Shown here: in pieces, positions 62,501-64,000 of the stretch
How the letters are laid out: each line of letters opens with the position of its first letter
Numbering within the stretch: position 1 is the stretch's first letter
DNA from: Arthrobacter sp. ISL-48
Lineage (GTDB): Bacteria; Actinomycetota; Actinomycetes; Actinomycetales; Micrococcaceae
Reading direction: 5' to 3'
DNA length: 64,000 nt
NCBI RefSeq assembly: GCF_018613805.1
Contig: NZ_JAGGPL010000021.1
Location: forward strand, 80,489 to 144,488
Notes under the pieces: generated by a model
Told to the model about the DNA's origin: nothing
Databases searched by the model: none
What the model saw: the letters and a program-made list of their open reading frames with translations, nothing else
Translations under genes and position numbers: made by a program

Positions 62501-63705
62501 CAGCAAACGGCATTGTCAGAGTCGCCAAGAAGCACAAAATCGATACCGGCACACGTTCTGGTACTGTTCACCGTGCACAGGGCAAAGAAGCCAGCATCGT
62601 CATCGTCGTTCTCGGAGGCAAATCCCGAGGCGCACGCAACTGGGCCGTCGGCACACCCAACCTCTTCAACGTCGCCGTCAGCCGCGCCAAACGACGCCTC
62701 TACATCATCGGCAACCACCAACACTGGACAGAACTGCAGTACTTCAAGGCGCTCGCACCACGGCTGAAGGTCTGCCAACAGGACCAAACGGTCGCGGACC
62801 TTTTCATGCCGGCACCTCCCGAAGCGGACGCGCTTGAGCAAGGCCAAACGCAGGAAGCCAGGGCGCCGGAAACCGACACCGATCCCACGTCTTTTCCACC
62901 ACAAGCAGTCGTGTACGACGAGCATGTAGTTGAACCGCCGGCTGCCCCCGTGGGGCGAGAATTCCTTAAAGCCGGAACGGACCCGGGTGGCAGCCCTGGC
63001 CGACATGGTAAGGACTGGGAGTACTCCGACTACGAAGCCCTCATCAGCGGCATCCGTTACGGCTACAGCGACGAGGAACTCGCGATCCATGTCCGACGAA
63101 CCATCGGTGGGATACGCGCACGAGCACCATGGCTCCTTCCAGCGGGAACGGAAATCAGCAGCCAGAAGGACGCCTTAGAAAAACTCCGCGAGGCCGCGCT
63201 CGATGAATCCTTCAACTGGCAAGCCCATGTACGCGAAGCTCACAGCAGCAAACAAAAAGCCCTCTGGGATTCAGAAGCGGACCGTGCCCTTCTCTCTGCC
63301 TGGGAGAATGGGGCCCCGTCCCTTCCAGTGCTTTCCAAATCCCTCGGGATAGACGAAGAATCTATCGCTCGACGGCTCCTGATGCTTGACTACGCCGAGA
63401 ACAGACTGGCTATCATCGACCGACTCGGATGTACCCCAGGAAGCGTCCTCGACGTAAACGCCCGGCTAGCCAGAGACAAAGCATCCGTACTGATCTGGGT
63501 TCTCACGGTCATAGACGAACAAGGAACAATCCAGCATCTCTCCCTGCATCCAAACGAGGAATCAGCCTTCCAAGCCAAAGATGAAGCAGTGCTCGGTGAC
63601 CGTGATCAGGTTGGCTGGGAGTGGACGGTAGCTCAACGTGTCATCGGGGAAGGGTCCGTCAGGTCCTCGATGACTGGGCTATATGCGGAATCGGTACGCC
63701 CGTGA
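59587..63705 (+). CDS. Large superfamily 1 helicase/ATPase (DNA2/NAM7-like)
   Basis: 1372 residues from ATG 59587 (GAAAGGGAAA just upstream; ATG 59566 is also in frame). The helicase motifs are Walker A NGPPGTGKTT near residue 333, motif II VDEAGQA near 788, motif III GDPLQLTPVV, motif V GTVHRAQGKEASIVIVVLGG and motif VI NVAVSRAKRRLYIIG near 1027. A coiled coil of about 150 residues (VAELEQVLASDMD, TRELAELRQLESTRRAELEA) is inserted between motifs I and II, as in Upf1/SETX-type or defence helicases. The N-terminal 300 residues are of unknown fold, and the C-terminal 250 hold two helix-turn-helix-like parts (DEELAIHVRRTIGGIRARAP, LSKSLGIDEESIARRLLML). Such large helicases are frequent in phage-defence islands; that role is inferred. 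Confidence 0.85.
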   Translation: MSVSDFGTSWISRARGTGSNDPLNFWLGVEAFSPQSVPERSRSRSEVPFVADYSVAMAVPWAPEADWPQARKGFMWRHTVYLGVFDLESAWDVLDPAPTEDFDARPGPQSAVAMVTVDEDGTLSQESAVLSQCVWAAGMHRRRGRLDDVFADFAADEARWREDLDALIVARGIRVGADSSEGFASRPVSLDDLSVILGLFLKKTGTTGLLTFDGAPAGGIRIKSEQISMKKRDMEAEPGFLNSLFSADLYSLSRQTALPGAAAQYLGRSGGQKQVDVRQDLTTVYDSVAPRLIPDGRWPSDPCHSLALSQQFAVNRALEDLGGGEGIFSVNGPPGTGKTTMLRDMIAALTTRRAVALAAFADPAGAFVARHQLKSSTKFSRTVHELHPSLRGFEMVIASSNNGAVENISLEIPLKDDGVIAKEFQGNSGYFTGIATELLNDGDRKDRREDEPDKHAWGLVSAKLGNSKNRTAFVSAALYGDREARKDREAVPGLIQLLENPPGPEVSGWPEARASFLAAKAKVDRLRTARQTCHEEFRELPALRTEVAELEQVLASDMDSCAVQEELITEQTRELAELRQLESTRRAELEAHAAAKPGLLEQIRTSGEIMTQWRDRHDRLTGEIDQIRRSFAGLKMILANSRNAAEELQGRYKQTETKLSHRQKQCEKFDEAQASGSLPPDDWFDPASSTREKSSPWLDEEFNRARSALFLQALKLHEAFIYAQRTAMRQNLLAVQDVLKNDVPAETTASVVRNAWEALFMVVPTITTTFASVPRLFASLKNEQLGWLFVDEAGQAAPQHALCGIARVRRSLLVGDPLQLTPVVNLPDKYQARLLEITGAGQQWLPAHNPAQVLADRHTRYGTTIQPPGADELWVGAPLRVHRRCDNPMFDVVNKEVYGGLMIHSEKEPHRPFPKDSPVPAPDSAWFHVQTSQWNGHASPQELTKLDELLGALQQTGYDMDDVLIVSPFRHAANGIVRVAKKHKIDTGTRSGTVHRAQGKEASIVIVVLGGKSRGARNWAVGTPNLFNVAVSRAKRRLYIIGNHQHWTELQYFKALAPRLKVCQQDQTVADLFMPAPPEADALEQGQTQEARAPETDTDPTSFPPQAVVYDEHVVEPPAAPVGREFLKAGTDPGGSPGRHGKDWEYSDYEALISGIRYGYSDEELAIHVRRTIGGIRARAPWLLPAGTEISSQKDALEKLREAALDESFNWQAHVREAHSSKQKALWDSEADRALLSAWENGAPSLPVLSKSLGIDEESIARRLLMLDYAENRLAIIDRLGCTPGSVLDVNARLARDKASVLIWVLTVIDEQGTIQHLSLHPNEESAFQAKDEAVLGDRDQVGWEWTVAQRVIGEGSVRSSMTGLYAESVRP

Positions 63706-63979
63706 CAGCACGAGGTGCGATCGAAAACGGAGCTCATCACCCGGTTCCTCCGTGAGTGTCTCCTATGAGGCAGGTTGGGGTGTGCAAATCATTGCTTAAC
63801 GTCTGGCAAGCCTGACGACGGACCGCTAAGCGCCCAGTGATACCAAAGGGTTCAAGGTTTCCTGACTAACCCTTCAGGGCGAGACGAATACGGGTTCCCG
63901 GTCCAGCAGCCGGTGGACGTGATCCCGCCACTGCCGCCATTCTCACATGCGCGGCGTCGCAGTCACCAACCTGCATTGG
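63706..63979. other. Gene-free stretch before the second IS21 copy
   Basis: No convincing complete gene. On the minus strand a short run ending EWRQWRDHVHRLLDREPVFV (about 63874-63944) is protein-like but has a stop directly upstream, so it may be the tail of a broken gene. Confidence 0.4.
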
Positions 63980-64000
63980 TGTCAGCGATGGTCGAAAAGT
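63980..64000. mobile_element. End of a second IS21-family copy, cut by window edge
   Basis: The last 21 bases are an exact reverse complement of the right tip of the IS21-family element (31728-31748) and differ at three positions from its left tip. The second copy therefore probably lies in the opposite orientation, istB end first, or is a variant with two identical tips. Confidence 0.8.

Noticed and set aside
62203..63090. 295-codon frame antisense to the helicase
   Set aside because: A shadow of a strongly supported gene, with no ribosome site.
1..64000. CRISPR arrays, tRNA and rRNA genes
   Set aside because: I looked for regularly spaced repeats and for T-loop patterns such as GGTTCGAATCC; none were convincing. 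The GGTTCGAA at about 13370 is inside the KAP gene.

Overview
The window looks like accessory DNA from a high-GC actinobacterium, most likely an Arthrobacter-like Micrococcaceae. The reasons are GC-rich third codon positions, Arthrobacter-like MFS pumps, LacI and MmyB-type regulators, IS3/IS21/IS256 elements and frequent TTG/GTG starts. I saw no ribosomal, tRNA or other core genes, so it is probably a large plasmid or a genomic island. Two stretches (about 24.7-27.9 kb and 33.3-38.4 kb) read as more AT-rich than the rest and may have arrived separately.

Region 1 (1-12.0 kb) is a small sugar-oxidation cluster. A divergent alpha/beta hydrolase faces a tightly coupled operon: cupin-like protein, UDP-GlcNAc 2-epimerase homologue, efflux pump, FG-GAP beta-propeller protein, Tat-exported FAD oxidase and membrane acyltransferase. 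A MmyB-type regulator and a second efflux pump follow. Three copies of a palindromic motif lie before the hydrolase/operon, the regulator and the second pump. The propeller plus the cupin resemble fungal aldos-2-ulose dehydratase split into two genes, so a pyrone-type sugar product is a reasonable guess.

Region 2 (12.2-23.8 kb) looks like a defence or stress island: a KAP P-loop ATPase with a membrane partner, an ImmA/IrrE protease with a membrane protein whose frame appears to continue after a +1 slip, a nuclease gene cut by a stop codon inside its active site, a tandem-AbrB regulator behind a perfect AT-rich palindrome, a three-gene translationally coupled XRE-ImmA operon, and a PD-(D/E)XK nuclease-like gene. 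A glycosyltransferase and an unrecognised 540-residue protein follow.

Region 3 (27.9-32.8 kb) is a nest of mobile elements. An IS3-type remnant was split by an IS21-family element with a 5-bp target duplication, and that element's istA was later split by another IS3-type element. A decayed EamA transporter gene lies beyond.

Region 4 (33.7-38.3 kb) encodes a small secreted crystallin/I36-like protein, a lipoprotein, a membrane-anchored adaptor and a MacB-like ABC transporter, which together look like a secretion or self-protection module. A frameshifted IS256-family element follows.

Region 5 (39.8-57.6 kb) is the most notable part. Two LacI regulators and two efflux pumps frame a 14-gene operon that starts with a sugar-phosphate cyclase of the 2-epi-5-epi-valiolone synthase type. 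It continues with a ROK kinase, two MDR and two SDR dehydrogenases, a TIM-barrel isomerase, a HAD phosphatase, a trehalose-synthase-like GT4, a class III aminotransferase, a GT2, a DUF1349-type lectin-fold protein and an inositol-phosphatase-like enzyme. This gene set predicts a C7-cyclitol or aminocyclitol pseudosugar, the chemistry behind acarbose and validamycin. Copies of TGTAACGNTACA suggest control by the adjacent LacI protein.

Region 6 (57.6-64 kb) holds a hydrolase fragment, a polytopic membrane protein and a 1372-residue superfamily 1 helicase. The last 21 bases match one end of the IS21-family element, so a second copy starts there and the 32 kb containing the cyclitol cluster lies between two related elements.
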